DNA of 64,000 nt from Mobiluncus curtisii subsp. curtisii ATCC 35241 (GCF_000146285.1 NZ_GL385912.1:1555201-1619200), one strand, 5' to 3'; counted from the stretch's first letter, positions 47,088-56,681 are shown. Made by a program: numbers and translations. The notes: a model not told the origin generated them from the letters alone.

Positions 47088-47714
47088 GTGAGGTTTGTTA
47101 AATTGGTCAAGAGTGTGAATTTAGTCCGGAGAGGTCCTTCGGGACCGCGAGGAGAAACGCGAGAAAGAATCCTGACAGCAGCCCATGCGGCATTTACCGA
47201 ACTGGACTATAAACACGCTACCTACCGCGAAATTGCTCGTCGTGCCGGAGTGGATCCGGCGCTCATCGCGTATTACTTTCGTTCCAAGGCTCATCTGTTG
47301 CGAGAATCGCTGGCTTTGCCGGGAGATCCCAAGCAATTGATGACAGCGGCGTTGGTGGAGGGTCCTCCAGAAGAAACCGGACACCGTTTGGCTGCCACCA
47401 TTTTGAATACTTGGGAACAAGCCGCTACGGCGGGAACTCTGGAGACGTTGTTTAACCTGCTGCTGCAAGATTCGGCAACCCAGCAGACCTTTGCGAACTA
47501 TGTGGAAAATCAAATTATGGCCAGCATTAAGGAACAAGTCGGGACAGATTTGGATTTGGCCATAGAGCTGATGTTGAGTGCAATTCTGGGGGTTTTGCTA
47601 TCTCGCTATGTGGTAAAGCTGGAGCCTCTCGCCTCTATGAGTCGTGAAGACCTGATTGCAGTGCTGGGAACGGTGATTCAGCGCCTGCTGGGGCAGCTGG
47701 AAACTGTGGGGTAA
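47088..47714 (+). CDS. TetR-family transcriptional regulator
   Basis: The 208-residue product has an N-terminal TetR helix-turn-helix (about residues 22-68: TRERILTAAHAAFTELDY ... ATYREIARRAGVDPALIAYYF) and a helical ligand-binding half. It is divergent from the giant activase-related gene with a 177-base AT-rich gap, so it may regulate that gene. No convincing palindrome is evident. The start is uncertain: GTG 47088 is used, but TTG 47103 and GTG 47115 are also possible. Confidence 0.85.
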   Translation: MRFVKLVKSVNLVRRGPSGPRGETRERILTAAHAAFTELDYKHATYREIARRAGVDPALIAYYFRSKAHLLRESLALPGDPKQLMTAALVEGPPEETGHRLAATILNTWEQAATAGTLETLFNLLLQDSATQQTFANYVENQIMASIKEQVGTDLDLAIELMLSAILGVLLSRYVVKLEPLASMSREDLIAVLGTVIQRLLGQLETVG

Positions 47715-47779
47715 TCCGGGTTGTGAGTTCCCATTTCCTCCGCTAGATTCACCCACTTTTGGCGCGCCATCGCTGAATT

Positions 47780-50700
47780 GTGCCATATTTCACCTATCGT
47801 GGATATGTGGAAGAAGATTTGGAACAGCCGGTACAAAACCCCGGAGAAAGTGCGGCAAATTCCGAGCCCGCTTCCTCTGCGCGCGATGATGCTGCCACCG
47901 AAGTCCTACAGTCTGTAGCAGTCGATTCGGTTCAGGAGCGTCTGACGCGGTGGGCTGAAGAAGCCTCGGCTTCGCCGGGAGCTCAGGGGCTACGTGACCT
48001 CGATACTCTGCAGAACCTTCTTGATTTGACGGGGGCGCATCCGGCGGGAATAGCTCAGTTGTATGGTGGTCGACTGACAAAATTATCTTCATTACTGCGT
48101 GACAACGCTGTCTTGGGAGCCGCTCGGGCAGTGATGAGGAAACTAGACGCCGAAAAGAAATCCTCAGTAGCGCGCAGCGGGCTGTACCCCACCAATCTGG
48201 TGATTGGGGTAGCTAATTGGACACAATTGCCCCCTTTTAAAGAATCTGAACGAGGCACTCGCCCCGAACTCAGTCATTTCAAACTGGAAAAATTTAATCT
48301 GCCGGTTCTGATGCGTCCGCTGGAGCTGGAGGCGATTGACGGAGACTACACCTTAAAAATGGGCGGGTCCGTCGTGATAAATCCGGTTCTGGTGAAAGCA
48401 TTTCGTGACCGTCATATCGATTGCAATCCCGAAGCCATAATCGCCGCGAGCTTAGAAGACGGTCGCCTGAACGTGACCCCAGCTCTGGAAGCGATTCGCC
48501 GAGCGGGACAAGACTTTATACCAGGATTTGATCTCAAAGAAAATTTGCTGGTTGCCAATCTGGGAGTCTCCAGTGCGGTACTCAGCTCAGATTGGGATGC
48601 TATCCTCCCGATGGCTGGCAAGAATCCACTGGTCAGAGCCTTCGCCGGAGATAAATCGGCAGCTGCTGAGCTCTTGGAACCATTGCCGGAGACCAGCCCG
48701 GCAGACCGGGATCCGGATTTGGAACGCGGCATCGGAGACTTGGACGTGAGCCAAGCCCGAGTTGTGGAATTGATTGCCAGCGGACGTTCTATTTTCGTCG
48801 ATGTTCCTCCGGGAGCGCCCGGTGCCTCTACCGTACAAGCAATCCTGGCAGATTGCGGGGCCAGCGGGAAACACGTTTGCTACGTACCGGGAGGGCGCCG
48901 AATTGGTAGAGTCACAGTGGACGGTATGCAAAAGACCGGATTGGGCAGTTTCGTATTGGACCTAACCGGGGCTAGTGAGTGGCTCAGCGGGCTCCGCGAC
49001 CAACTGTTGAACGAAGACACCGCTTATCCACAGCCGCCAGTACCGGTGACCGAATTGGGTGACGCTCACGAAAGGCTGCGGCAAACCCGAGACAAACTGA
49101 GCGCTTACACCCAGCGTTTACATGTGGTACGTGAACCGTGGGGAGTTTCCGCCTATGCGGCGTTGCAAGCCCTTGCGGATTTAACCAGTGCGCAGCCGGG
49201 GCCGCGCACGAAAGTGAAACTGGAACTTGCCGATGACGAGCATTCCAGCAAAGAGGGACGCGAACGGGCTCGGGAGCTGCTGACCCGAGCTCAGGATGCC
49301 GGTCTCCTTGAGCTGGAATTGCAGGAATCCCCCTGGAAAGGCGTGGTTCTTTCGACCGAATCAGATGCCCAGGATGCCATCGAAAAGATTCATGCGCTGG
49401 CAGACGGTCGTCTGGAAACTCTGCATCAGGAACTGGAACGAGTCAGTGAAGAAACTGGATTGGTTCTCCCCTCAACCCTGAACGCCTGGAAAGAACAACT
49501 GGGAATGCTGGAGGGAGTGGCGCGCTCCTTAGATATTTTCCAACCCGAGATATTTGCGCATTCAGCAGCGGATATGGTCATCGCTACTGCCAGCCGCAAA
49601 TGGCGGCAAGAGCGCTCCTTACCGATGAAAGGCAAGGACAAGCGAACCCTGATAAAGCAAGCTAAAGATGCGTTGCGTCCGGGGGTTGCACCTCAAGATT
49701 TGCACGCTGAACTGGTACGAGTCCAAAGTTTTCGTGACCTGTGGCGTCGTCACGCGCTGCCGGGCGCTTGGCCACGAATTCCACAAGAATTTGAGGCGGT
49801 ACGGGAACTGTCGGCGCAGGTGTTCGCCGAAGTCGCGGCGCTAGCCCCCATTCTCAGCCAAGTCACCTCCCCCGAAGGGACGAAACCTGAGGAGGTGCCG
49901 CTGTCCGACCTTTTGAATTTAGTAAAATCCTTGGACAAAACGACTGACCAGGCATTGCGACTGCCCCGGCAAGTGCAGCTGCTAAAGGAACTGAAAGAGT
50001 CCGGTTTGGGACCGCTTCTCGATGATTTACGTGCGCGGCGAGTTCCTGCTGATTTAGCTTTAGCAGAACTTGATTTGGCATGGTGGTCAGCCATCTTGCT
50101 AAAGATTCTGCAGAGCGATTCGGTCCTGGCAGGTATCGATGGGGCAGCTATGCACGAATTGGCAGATACCCTGCGTTCCTTGGATTTGGCGCAAATTGAA
50201 TCGCTACCGTACCCCGTGTCCCGAGCCATGCACGAACTTGCCAATCAAGCACGTCAAGCCCAGGCTTCGACCGCTGAGGTCTTGCAATCCGTGCTCGAAT
50301 GCGGGGATACGGCGGCGCTGTCTGATTTTCAAAGTTTTGCTCCCCTAATTCGCCAACTGCGTCCCGTCTGGGCACTTTCGCCGTACCTGCTGGCTCAGAT
50401 TTATGGAAGTTCCACAATCGAAGTTTTAGTGTTGGATCATCTGGATTTTATGAGCTTATCTCAGGTGATTCCGCTCATCGCGCGGGCAAAGCAGCTGGTA
50501 GTGCTCGGCGATTCACGGCGTGGCTGGACTGGATTCACTCAGCTTGCCGCAAAAGTCCTGCCGGTAGTTTCGCTGCGCTGCGATTTGGGCGAGCTTTCTG
50601 AGCAGGTTGCCTTGTTCCTGGCGAGTCACGGTTACGGTGCGGCCGTGGCGCCCGTACCGTCTCCGCGTCCGGCTTCGCTGGTGAAACTTCACGTGATAAG

Positions 50701-52033
50701 CGATTCAGAATCTCATCTGGCGCGGGATGGCTCACCGGTAATTTCACGAGGCGAAATTTCACGCGTGGTGGAGTTGATTTTGGATCATGCTCTGAACCGT
50801 GCCTCGCAATCCCTGGCGGTAGTCTGTTTGAACCCCAGGGGAGTGACGCGAATTCGTTCTGCCTTGAACGATGCTTTGGTAAAAGTACCGCAGGCGCAGG
50901 ATTTTTTTCACAAGGGGAGTGGACGGGAGCCTTTCGTCATCGTCGATTCCGCAGCGGCGACCGGGCTGCGCCGAGACGTAGTGATTATGAGTTTGGGTAT
51001 GTCCAAGACTCCGCACGGGCGCGTGCAGTTGAATTTTGGTCCAGTTTCTGGTCCTTCCGGAGTTGCCCACGTGGTCGGTTGCCTGGAAGTGGTGCGTCAA
51101 CGACTCGAAATCGTCAGTGCGTTTAGAGCCAATGAGGTTGACGTGTCCAAGATTAGTGAGCCGGGGGCTCGGATGCTGGTGGATTTGTTGGATTCCGCCG
51201 ATAACCCAGAAGGCATGGAACGGGCTCTCACGACCCCGGAATCTTTTGAATCCGAACCGGACCGCCTGCTGGTGGATTTAGCGGAGCGTCTGTGGCGGGC
51301 AGGTCTGACAGTAGTGCCTCGCTTCGGATTCAAAGACGGAATTCAGATTCCCCTGGCGATTGGTTCTGCTGAACTGCCCAGTGAGCTGCTGGTAGCAGTT
51401 TTGACCGACGACGACACTTACGTGAGAGAACCTTCCTTGCGCAGACGGGAGAGGCTCTGGCCCGCCCGATTAGAAGCGGCTGGTTGGAAAGTCATCACCT
51501 GTTACACCATGGAAGTTTTTGCGAACCCTGCCGCGCAGGCGGCAAAGGTCCGACACGCGGTGGAAACGGCTTTGACTAGCCGAAAAGATGCGCTTTCGGT
51601 TCCCCTCATCGCGGCTCCGCAAATCGAAGTTCCTGAAGAATCAAGTCGTCCTAAAACTGTACTGAATAGTACAGAATCGCCCGCAGCGGAATCTGTTGCG
51701 CCCCGAAACTCCGAGGAGACCCCTGCTGAGGATAACGCCAACACTAACCCCGAGGACCGGGAGTCAGAAGAAAAAAATCCCGCTGCCCCGAATTTGCGCG
51801 TGGTTGGAGCTGCCCGTGGTCCGCGACCTCCGGTCGCAAAAGGACTGCCTTTGGCGGCTTATGGGGATGACCAGCTAGATGAACTGTTGGAATGGATTCA
51901 ATCCGACGGGGTGGAACGTAGCGAGGATCAGCAGGTGAACGAATTGCGGGAAACCTTAGAACTTTCGCGTCGCGGCGCTCAAGTCGACGCCGTGCTACGT
52001 CATGTAGTCCGTAGGCGTAACGCGGCCTTGTGA
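47780..52033 (+). CDS. Degenerate SF1 helicase / MTES_1575-type nuclease-like protein
   Basis: A 1417-residue protein with the order of large DUF4011/AAA_11-type helicases: an N-terminal segment (about 100-330), a P-loop region, a long helical insert (about 400-860), helicase C-terminal motifs, and a MTES_1575-like endonuclease domain (about 1155-1250). Key residues are missing. The P-loop is VPPGAPGAST (343-351) instead of PPGTGKS, the Walker B is VLVLDHLDF, and the nuclease segment reads IQIPLAI and LLVAVLTDDD where active relatives have RIDLAI and an ExD motif. The NVALTRA motif is also unrecognisable (VVGCLEVVRQRLEIV). It may act as a binding or scaffold protein. GTG start without a clear ribosome site. 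Confidence 0.65.
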   Translation: MPYFTYRGYVEEDLEQPVQNPGESAANSEPASSARDDAATEVLQSVAVDSVQERLTRWAEEASASPGAQGLRDLDTLQNLLDLTGAHPAGIAQLYGGRLTKLSSLLRDNAVLGAARAVMRKLDAEKKSSVARSGLYPTNLVIGVANWTQLPPFKESERGTRPELSHFKLEKFNLPVLMRPLELEAIDGDYTLKMGGSVVINPVLVKAFRDRHIDCNPEAIIAASLEDGRLNVTPALEAIRRAGQDFIPGFDLKENLLVANLGVSSAVLSSDWDAILPMAGKNPLVRAFAGDKSAAAELLEPLPETSPADRDPDLERGIGDLDVSQARVVELIASGRSIFVDVPPGAPGASTVQAILADCGASGKHVCYVPGGRRIGRVTVDGMQKTGLGSFVLDLTGASEWLSGLRDQLLNEDTAYPQPPVPVTELGDAHERLRQTRDKLSAYTQRLHVVREPWGVSAYAALQALADLTSAQPGPRTKVKLELADDEHSSKEGRERARELLTRAQDAGLLELELQESPWKGVVLSTESDAQDAIEKIHALADGRLETLHQELERVSEETGLVLPSTLNAWKEQLGMLEGVARSLDIFQPEIFAHSAADMVIATASRKWRQERSLPMKGKDKRTLIKQAKDALRPGVAPQDLHAELVRVQSFRDLWRRHALPGAWPRIPQEFEAVRELSAQVFAEVAALAPILSQVTSPEGTKPEEVPLSDLLNLVKSLDKTTDQALRLPRQVQLLKELKESGLGPLLDDLRARRVPADLALAELDLAWWSAILLKILQSDSVLAGIDGAAMHELADTLRSLDLAQIESLPYPVSRAMHELANQARQAQASTAEVLQSVLECGDTAALSDFQSFAPLIRQLRPVWALSPYLLAQIYGSSTIEVLVLDHLDFMSLSQVIPLIARAKQLVVLGDSRRGWTGFTQLAAKVLPVVSLRCDLGELSEQVALFLASHGYGAAVAPVPSPRPASLVKLHVISDSESHLARDGSPVISRGEISRVVELILDHALNRASQSLAVVCLNPRGVTRIRSALNDALVKVPQAQDFFHKGSGREPFVIVDSAAATGLRRDVVIMSLGMSKTPHGRVQLNFGPVSGPSGVAHVVGCLEVVRQRLEIVSAFRANEVDVSKISEPGARMLVDLLDSADNPEGMERALTTPESFESEPDRLLVDLAERLWRAGLTVVPRFGFKDGIQIPLAIGSAELPSELLVAVLTDDDTYVREPSLRRRERLWPARLEAAGWKVITCYTMEVFANPAAQAAKVRHAVETALTSRKDALSVPLIAAPQIEVPEESSRPKTVLNSTESPAAESVAPRNSEETPAEDNANTNPEDRESEEKNPAAPNLRVVGAARGPRPPVAKGLPLAAYGDDQLDELLEWIQSDGVERSEDQQVNELRETLELSRRGAQVDAVLRHVVRRRNAAL

Positions 52034-52041
52034 GGAAAATG

Positions 52042-52299
52042 ATGGAACAGAACAAACCTACGCCACGAGACATTTTTGCTGTCCAAAAGGTCGAGCCTGA
52101 ACCGAAAAAGGAACGTCAGCGGATTCGCCGTCACCGTCGTGCCACCTATATCTCCCGGCAAGACGAAGGCAAGGACAACCCCTTTGCGATTCCTGGCGGT
52201 GGAAGTGTGGAGATGCCCCCGGAAACGCCGGACGAAATCGACGAATCCAACGACAAGCGACTGCAAAATGACATTCCCCCGCATTTTGGAAAGTTGTAG
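52042..52299 (+). CDS. Small charged protein downstream of the helicase-like gene
   Basis: An 85-residue hydrophilic protein of no family I recognise. It begins MEQNKPTPRDIFAVQK and is rich in Lys, Arg, Glu and Pro, with a very basic block (KKERQRIRRHRRATYI, about 23-38) and a Pro/Glu-rich acidic C-terminus ending HFGKL. The ATG at 52042 has GAGG six bases upstream, and the frame overlaps the end of the helicase-like gene by a GTG at 52030. Tight linkage suggests co-translation with it. Confidence 0.7.
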   Translation: MEQNKPTPRDIFAVQKVEPEPKKERQRIRRHRRATYISRQDEGKDNPFAIPGGGSVEMPPETPDEIDESNDKRLQNDIPPHFGKL

Positions 52300-52311
52300 C
52301 CGCGGAATTCG

Positions 52312-52908
52312 CTACCTGCGCACTACGAAGCTAAGGTCATGGTCGGTCTTGGCAGCGATGACTCGACGGGCTTCGTCCTCTGGTGCTGCCAAGTAAGCGA
52401 TAGAGGCAGAGTTTCCGGTCCCCAAAAAATTCTCCGAGACAGCCTTTACGCCGACCACTCTGGCGTTGGAAGCTAACAGTTGCCCATCCACGTTTCCCCC
52501 GGAACACCAAATTTCTACCGACTGCCCGGTCTTGGAAAATCCTGCCACCGCGGGATCGCTAACTTCGATAGCGAAGGCAACTTCTCCGGTTCGCAGATCC
52601 TCCACCGCGTTTTCTACCAGCAATGCTGGTTGCAGTACCGTTCCCGAAGTCAGACTCACCGCAGCAGTCTTCCCGATGACACGGTCAGCTTTTTGAAAGT
52701 GATCCTGGGGAACAGCGGAGGGGGCGAGGGCGGAAAGCCTCACGTCCTGGGCAGTGATTTCGCAGCCTGCACACACTTCGTGTTTGACTACCACCACGGT
52801 GGCGGCTGCTTTTTCAGGTAAAAAGAGCGTCACCGCAACGAACACTGCCAAGATAGCCAGTCCTGCGGCGAGGGGATAACGCCAATTCCAAAAACGATTT
52901 ATGGTCAT
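52312..52908 (-). CDS. SAF domain-containing membrane protein (CpaB/RcpC-like)
   Basis: A 198-residue protein with an N-terminal transmembrane helix (about 12-30) and an extracellular SAF domain: VVVVKHEVCAGCEITAQDVRLSALAPSAVP and GKTAAVSLTSGTVLQPALLV are the typical start. The second half, with QSVEIWCSGG and ARVVGVKAV, resembles CpaB/RcpC. CpaB proteins belong to Flp/Tad pilus machines, but no tad genes are visible nearby, so a pilus role is inference. A pair of GTTTTCCACA motifs lies 54-90 bases upstream. Cys residues (CAGC) may form a disulfide. Confidence 0.75.
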   Translation of the reverse strand: MTINRFWNWRYPLAAGLAILAVFVAVTLFLPEKAAATVVVVKHEVCAGCEITAQDVRLSALAPSAVPQDHFQKADRVIGKTAAVSLTSGTVLQPALLVENAVEDLRTGEVAFAIEVSDPAVAGFSKTGQSVEIWCSGGNVDGQLLASNARVVGVKAVSENFLGTGNSASIAYLAAPEDEARRVIAAKTDHDLSFVVRR

Positions 52909-52961
52909 GAGCCCACGCTAGGAAGAACGCAGACATTACGCCACTACCGTGGCTACCTACC

Positions 52962-52998
52962 TGTGGAAAACCCAATCTTCACCACCCTTGTGGAAAAC
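52962..52998 (-). promoter_or_regulatory. Tandem GTTTTCCACA motif upstream of the SAF-domain gene
   Basis: GTTTTCCACA occurs twice in minus-strand orientation at 52989-52998 and 52962-52971, separated by 17 bases, exactly as at 13428-13464. It lies between the SAF gene and the cyclo-ligase gene. Confidence 0.5.
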
Positions 52999-53046
52999 TC
53001 TCAGAATTTCAGTAAAAGAGCAGTTCAAGGGAGTAATATGGGGGAA

Positions 53047-53694
53047 TTAAGCGGGCAAAATTCCGGACTTTTGAAACTCAGAATCTTTCAATTTGAAACA
53101 GCAGGAGGGCGTTAACACGCCGGTTACCGGAATGTCGTATTGGTCCGTGGGGAGGATTAGTTCCCGCTGCAATTCATGGGTGTAGCACATCGCGTAGATA
53201 GGGGTTTGTTTCTTAACATAAGGTAGAGCTCGGTCATACCAGCCACCGCCTTGACCCAAGCGATTTCCTTGTCTATCTACTGCCAGAGCAGGGGTGATGA
53301 CCAAATCCACTGCGGCTAGGGCGGAGGAGTCTAAAGCGTCCCCGCTAGGTTCCATCGGTCGGTTTGGCGATCGGTTGGCTAAATCGTCGCGACCGGCATA
53401 AAAAGCCCAGTCACGGTTTAGCTTGGAACCAAGCTTTGGCACCAACAGCCGCTTTCCTTGTTGATAAAGCGCCTCAATCAAATCCAAGGTGGGAGGCTCT
53501 TTCTTAACTGAGACGTAGCAGGCGATGGTGTGAAAATCGGCGGCGAACTCCAGCACTCGATCCCTTATATCCTGACCAGCTTTTGAAACCTGGCTGTCAC
53601 TGAGTCGGTCTCTGGCTCCGCGAATGAGTTGCCTTAACTGTTGCTTAGCGTCTTCGGGTTCCTGCCCACGCAAATCAGGTAGGTTTAGCTCCAT
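53047..53694 (-). CDS. 5-formyltetrahydrofolate cyclo-ligase
   Basis: This enzyme turns 5-formyl-THF into 5,10-methenyl-THF using ATP. The hallmark GNRLGQGGGWYDRAL lies at the usual place, along with an N-terminal RQLIRGARDRLS and the C-terminal THELQRELILPTDQYDIPVTGVLTP. Length is normal. ATG 53694 is preferred over the GTG at 53703 because AAGG sits eight bases before it. A 67-base gap separates it from galU, which is divergent. Confidence 0.92.
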   Translation of the reverse strand: MELNLPDLRGQEPEDAKQQLRQLIRGARDRLSDSQVSKAGQDIRDRVLEFAADFHTIACYVSVKKEPPTLDLIEALYQQGKRLLVPKLGSKLNRDWAFYAGRDDLANRSPNRPMEPSGDALDSSALAAVDLVITPALAVDRQGNRLGQGGGWYDRALPYVKKQTPIYAMCYTHELQRELILPTDQYDIPVTGVLTPSCCFKLKDSEFQKSGILPA

Positions 53695-53770
53695 CTCATG
53701 CACCTTAACATTGTGCCTTATTTACGTTGATTTATCTTGTTATTGCACCAAGATAGATTAGGCTTGATTT

Positions 53771-54703
53771 ATGAGTTTAGAAGTTAGGTGCTCCGTCATC
53801 CCTGCTGCCGGGAAGGGAACCCGGATGTATCCTCTGACCAAATCGGTCCCCAAAGAGCTGTTTCCCCTAGTGGATCGACCGGTAATTATGACCGTGATTG
53901 ATGAGGCTCTCCAGTGTGGGATTGAGCAGTTTCACGTGGTGACCAGTCCACGAAAGGCAACTCTGGGAGATTTTTTTACCGATACCGGCGACGAGTCTGA
54001 TTCGCAGGATTTGCCCTTGCCCCAGGTTGATTTGGTGATGCAGGAACAGGCTAAGGGGCTTGGTCATGCCGTTCTGCAGGCTCGTGATTCTGTCGGGGAA
54101 CAGCCTTTTGTGGTGCAGCTTCCGGATGATTTGTACCACCCGGAAGATCCCTTGCTGCAAACGATGCTGGATGTGCACGCGATAACCGGAGGGTGTGTGG
54201 TAGCCCTGATGAAGGTTAGTGTGGCGGAAGCGAAACTTTACAGCTCCGCACGGGTCGAGTCGGTTGACTTGGGAGCGGCAGCAGCGGGACACGAAGTGTT
54301 CAAATTGGCTGACATTATTGAGAAACCGGATGCGAATCAGGTTCGTTCGCCTTACGCCTTGATGGGACGTTACGTGTTGAGTCCTGGCATTTTTGAAATT
54401 TTGGAACGTACTGCTCCGGGGCGCAATAACGAGATTCAGCTTACTGATGCGCTCGCGACTTTTGCTGAAATTCCTGCTCATGAGGGAGGCGGAGTGTGGG
54501 GAGTTGTCTCCCAGGGACGCCACTTCGACACCGGCAATTTGACGGGATACTTGCAGGCGCAAATGGAGCTTTCCCTGGAGAACCCCGATTTCGGTGCTGA
54601 GCTTCGGAAATTTATGCGGGGCTTAGTTGGCACTGATGAATCAACAGTGGTCAAAACTCCTCCGGGAAAATGTCGCGAATCAGGTCAGAAAGGCAGGCGC
54701 TGA
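53771..54703 (+). CDS. galU: UTP-glucose-1-phosphate uridylyltransferase
   Basis: GalU makes UDP-glucose for cell-surface polysaccharides. The N-terminal motif is IPAAGKGTRMYPLTKSVPKEL, followed by GLGHAVLQARDSVGEQPFVV, the metal-binding LPDDLY, ADIIEKPD and GRYVLSPGIFEILE. The 310 residues match the family, ending with a short basic tail. It heads the galU-moeA-rimJ-sepX run, a common actinobacterial gene order. Confidence 0.94.
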   Translation: MSLEVRCSVIPAAGKGTRMYPLTKSVPKELFPLVDRPVIMTVIDEALQCGIEQFHVVTSPRKATLGDFFTDTGDESDSQDLPLPQVDLVMQEQAKGLGHAVLQARDSVGEQPFVVQLPDDLYHPEDPLLQTMLDVHAITGGCVVALMKVSVAEAKLYSSARVESVDLGAAAAGHEVFKLADIIEKPDANQVRSPYALMGRYVLSPGIFEILERTAPGRNNEIQLTDALATFAEIPAHEGGGVWGVVSQGRHFDTGNLTGYLQAQMELSLENPDFGAELRKFMRGLVGTDESTVVKTPPGKCRESGQKGRR

Positions 54704-54706
54704 CTG

Positions 54707-55903
54707 ATGCGTTCTGTGGGAGAACATCTGAATCTGTGCCTGCTGGCAGCTGAGCCGTTGCCGGAACTGGCGGTACCCCTGGAAGATGCTGTGGGTTGTG
54801 TGTTAGCGGCGGACATTATTGCCGATTCCAGCCTGCCTGCAACTGACTTGGCTGGGGGGGACGGCTACGCGGTCCGTGCTCAGGATGTGGTCCACAGTCC
54901 CGCAATCTTGCCTGTTACCGCGGATATTCAAGCGGGAGATACCGTGTGGACCCGATTGGTGCCAGGCAGCGCAATTCGGATTGCTTCGGGGGCTCCGCTG
55001 CCCCCTGGAGCTGATGCGGTTGTCCCGGTGGAATCAACAGACATGGGGATTTCCCAGGTGACAGTCAACCAGCCGGCGTCCCCAGGGTCCGATGCAATGG
55101 TTATTCCCAGCGGTATTGATGTCCCTAGCGGTGCGACGGTACTGCGTGCCGGTCAGCGTTTAGACGCGCAAAAAATCGCTTTATTAGCGGCTTTGGGCAA
55201 GGGGCGAGTGCGGGTGCATCCGCGAGTTCGCGTCGTGATTTTGAGTATTGGTGATGAACTTGTTGAGCCGGGAGCCCATCGTGAACCGGGTCAGGTTAAT
55301 GACGCGAATGGTCATAGCTTGGCGGCGGCTGCCGAGGAAGTTGACGCGAAAACTTTTCGGGTGATGGTCACCGATGAGCGGGCGCGATTGCGCGAAACTA
55401 TTGAAGACCAACTGGTGCGTGCTGACGTGATTGTCACTACCGGAGGTCTGTCCTATGGTCCGGCAGATACTGTGAAGGACGTACTCACTCCTTTAGGCGC
55501 CGTGCGCTTTGACAATGTGGCGATTGCACCGGGGCGTCAGTTGGGTGTCGGCAAGCTGGGGGAGGTTCCGATTTATTGCTTGCCAGGTAATCCGGTGGCT
55601 GCCCAAGTTGCCTTTGAAACTTTTGTGCGTCCAGCGTTACGAAAGATGGCAGGTTGGTCGAACTTGTACCGTACTTCGGTGTCGGCAAAAATGTCACGAG
55701 GTTGGGTTTCTCCCGCAGAACGCCGCGAGTTCGTCCCGGTGATTCTGACCGGAAAGCCGGGAGAATATCGCGGGGAAGTGTTGGGTTCGCATCCGCAGGC
55801 TCGCCTCGCAGCTTTGGCTTTAGCCAATGCATTTGCGGTGGTGCCGGAGGATGTTACTGAGGTCAAACCGCAGCAAACTTTACACTGCATGGTTTTGGAA
55901 TGA
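54707..55903 (+). CDS. moeA: Molybdopterin molybdotransferase (MoeA/Glp)
   Basis: MoeA inserts molybdenum into molybdopterin. The order is complete: DLAGGDGYAVRA (where the usual MDGYA has Gly-Asp), IASGAPLPPGADAVVPVE, the MoCF-like VVILSIGDELVEPG and TTGGLSYGPADTVKDVL, and LPGNPVAAQVAFETFVRPAL. The gene begins three bases after galU. In many actinobacteria this paralog belongs to the galU-rimJ cluster even without other Moco genes nearby; none are seen here, so its exact role is not certain. Confidence 0.9.
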   Translation: MRSVGEHLNLCLLAAEPLPELAVPLEDAVGCVLAADIIADSSLPATDLAGGDGYAVRAQDVVHSPAILPVTADIQAGDTVWTRLVPGSAIRIASGAPLPPGADAVVPVESTDMGISQVTVNQPASPGSDAMVIPSGIDVPSGATVLRAGQRLDAQKIALLAALGKGRVRVHPRVRVVILSIGDELVEPGAHREPGQVNDANGHSLAAAAEEVDAKTFRVMVTDERARLRETIEDQLVRADVIVTTGGLSYGPADTVKDVLTPLGAVRFDNVAIAPGRQLGVGKLGEVPIYCLPGNPVAAQVAFETFVRPALRKMAGWSNLYRTSVSAKMSRGWVSPAERREFVPVILTGKPGEYRGEVLGSHPQARLAALALANAFAVVPEDVTEVKPQQTLHCMVLE

Positions 55904-55913
55904 GCGTTACAAA

Positions 55914-56609
55914 ATGCGTAATTTGCGAGGTGAAACGGTTTACCCCGGCTCGTTTCGGCGAGTCATCATCCGGGAGGAAGACCTGAAACAACGGGGTCTA
56001 CAGACAGATTTCGATTGGCTGGAAGTACGCCAGTTGAAAGGGCGAGATTTCTTAGCCATCGAAAAGCTGCGAATGGCGGACCGGTCTTGGTTGGCACCCT
56101 GGGAAGCTGGAGCGCCACCAGGGCTGGGACATCCGGTCAGCATCGACGAATTCGTGAAAGATGCCGCGCGCACCGCACGTCTGGGACAGGGATTGTATTT
56201 CGGTATCGTTGCAGAAGGGCGTCTGGCTGGTCAGATTTCGCTTAGTTCCGTACATCGGGGGGCAGAGATGAGCGCTGCCCTGGGCTATTGGATTAATTCC
56301 CGCTTTGCCGGTCGGGGGCTGACTCCACTGGCTCTAGCTATGGTCATCGATTGGGGTTTTGCGTCCTACGGTCTGCACCGGTTAGAAGTGAACATTCGAC
56401 CGGAAAACCGTCCTTCGCTGCGTGTTGTGGAAAAACTCGGGCTGCGCTATGAGGGATTGCGCCAGCGTTTTCTCTACATTGATGGGGCGTGGCGAGATCA
56501 TAGTTCCTTCGCGATTACCACGGAAGAATGGCGTCCTGGTGACATGGTGGCGAGGCTGGAGACGACGCTCGAGACAACGCGTCAGCACGATAATTCGCCG
56601 TCAAAATAA
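55914..56609 (+). CDS. rimJ: GNAT N-acetyltransferase, RimJ-like
   Basis: A 231-residue GNAT-fold enzyme of the RimJ/RimL group that acetylates the N-terminus of ribosomal or other proteins. Motif ALGYWINSRFAGRGLTPLAL covers acetyl-CoA binding, and GLHRLEVNIRPENRPSLRVVEKLG is the typical RimJ signature. ATG 55914 is used, 10 bases after the moeA stop. The frame is open to 55827 inside moeA, so an upstream start would overlap heavily. It lies between moeA and sepX as in many actinobacteria. Confidence 0.88.
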   Translation: MRNLRGETVYPGSFRRVIIREEDLKQRGLQTDFDWLEVRQLKGRDFLAIEKLRMADRSWLAPWEAGAPPGLGHPVSIDEFVKDAARTARLGQGLYFGIVAEGRLAGQISLSSVHRGAEMSAALGYWINSRFAGRGLTPLALAMVIDWGFASYGLHRLEVNIRPENRPSLRVVEKLGLRYEGLRQRFLYIDGAWRDHSSFAITTEEWRPGDMVARLETTLETTRQHDNSPSK

Positions 56610-56681
56610 TTAGCGAGGTACTGTTAAAACAGTTATTGGTGTGACAACTGTTAACTGCTGAGAATTCTGCTGTTGGTCAAA

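Noticed and set aside
53867..54562. 231-codon open frame antisense to galU
   Set aside because: galU on the other strand is unambiguous.
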